In this document: in pieces, positions 63,991 to 64,000 of the stretch
Position numbering within the stretch: the stretch's first letter is position 1
How the letters are laid out: each line of letters starts with the position of its first letter
Assembly (NCBI GenBank): GCA_033782935.1
Contig: JAWQEG010000283.1
Location: 2,852,001 to 2,916,000 of the forward strand
From: Petrolisthes cinctipes
Taxonomy: Eukaryota; Arthropoda; Malacostraca; Decapoda; Porcellanidae
Length of the DNA: 64,000 bases
Direction of reading: 5' to 3'
Notes under the pieces: model-generated
Database searches by the model: none
What the model was told of the DNA's origin: nothing
The model's input: only the letters and a program-made list of their open reading frames with translations
Made by a program: the position numbers and the translations under genes

Positions 63991-64000
63991 CCGTGTTAGA

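Larger units (their letters stand above)
1..64000. repeat. Satellite DNA array, 177/148-bp monomers, entire window
   Basis: The window consists only of head-to-tail copies of one repeat. Landmarks recur in every unit: TTCGATATTTTGGGGTCCC, AGAAGCGATCTGTACATGCC, TTTTCAAAATATAGGCTC, AAAATCGATATTTTAGGTG and CTCAAATTCAGG. Successive GGGTCCC landmarks at 85, 261, 438, 586, 764, 940, 1117, 1264, 1441, 1617 and 1764 give spacings of 176, 177, 148, 178, 176, 177, 147, 177, 176 and 147. All copies read in the same direction; I found no inverted monomer. There is no interruption by unique sequence or a mobile element. The length range and kilobase-scale higher-order repeats are typical of centromeric or pericentromeric satellites in eukaryotes; that placement is inference. 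I do not recognise the family. Confidence 0.97.
62726..64000. repeat. 2766-bp unit, second copy, cut by the window end
   Basis: Matches 59960-61234 at offset 2766 bp up to the last base. Differences include GGTTCGTTAAGGCG near 62903 for GGTGCGTAAAGGCG. How far the match continues cannot be seen. Confidence 0.85.

Noticed and set aside
1..64000. CRISPR array or other prokaryotic repeat system
   Set aside because: Repeats are 147-177 bp with no unique spacers, and units are contiguous diverged copies of each other.
1..64000. LTR, transposon or retroelement insertion inside the array
   Set aside because: I found no stretch that departs from the monomer, no terminal repeats with a different interior, and no target-site duplication around an insert.
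1..64000. Inverted monomer blocks
   Set aside because: I looked for the reverse-complement landmarks (GGGACCCC, CACCTAAAATATCG) and saw no monomer in the opposite orientation.

Overview
The whole 64 kb window is one uninterrupted array of a eukaryotic satellite DNA. I see no protein gene, RNA gene, transposon, CRISPR array or prokaryotic signal in it. Every kilobase is built from one AT-rich repeat (about 39% GC in the copy I counted), always in the same head-to-tail orientation, for roughly 380-400 monomers. Kilobase-scale higher-order duplications mean the source is a nuclear genome assembled from long reads. The monomer length (177 bp) is typical of centromeric or pericentromeric satellites of plants and animals. 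I do not recognise the family and cannot name the organism from sequence.

Repeat anatomy, level by level. (1) The full-length monomer is 177 bp (176 in some variants). It is itself an internal dimer: its first 88 bp and last 89 bp align at about 62 of 89 columns. (2) A short class of 147-148 bp lacks 29 bp from the second half; the breakpoints share ATAT. The missing segment has a counterpart in the first half, so the short form is the derived one. Long and short monomers mix as dimers (~325 bp) and trimers (~500 bp). (3) Rarer classes (114 bp, 145 bp and a 54-bp remnant) arose by further short deletions and act as tracers.

Higher-order layout. 1-3230: mixed long/short monomers. 3231-16920 and 16921-~30515: two tandem copies of a 13.69-kb block, about 99.9% identical by eye. 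Each carries a 500-bp tandem pair, a 3653-bp tandem duplication, a 971-bp pair and 1505-bp units. ~27890-31850: 1505-bp units continue past the end of block 2. 31850-35085: two copies of a 1619-bp unit. 35086-39529: mixed monomers with one 63-bp internal deletion. 39530-43163: two copies of an 1817-bp unit. 43164-54890: less regular array, including the first copy of an ~850-bp tracer block (51961-52810). 54891-57040: 500-bp and 825-bp units. 57041-59959: mixed monomers. 59960-64000: a 2766-bp unit whose second copy is cut by the window end.

Nothing here works as an operon or pathway. The many small open frames arise because 177 and 147 are both multiples of three and the repeat is poor in stop codons; two overlapping frames are open at once, which argues against coding. 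The main interest is the readable history: half-unit duplication, then a microhomology deletion, then mixed dimers and trimers, then kilobase units, then a very recent 13.7-kb duplication.
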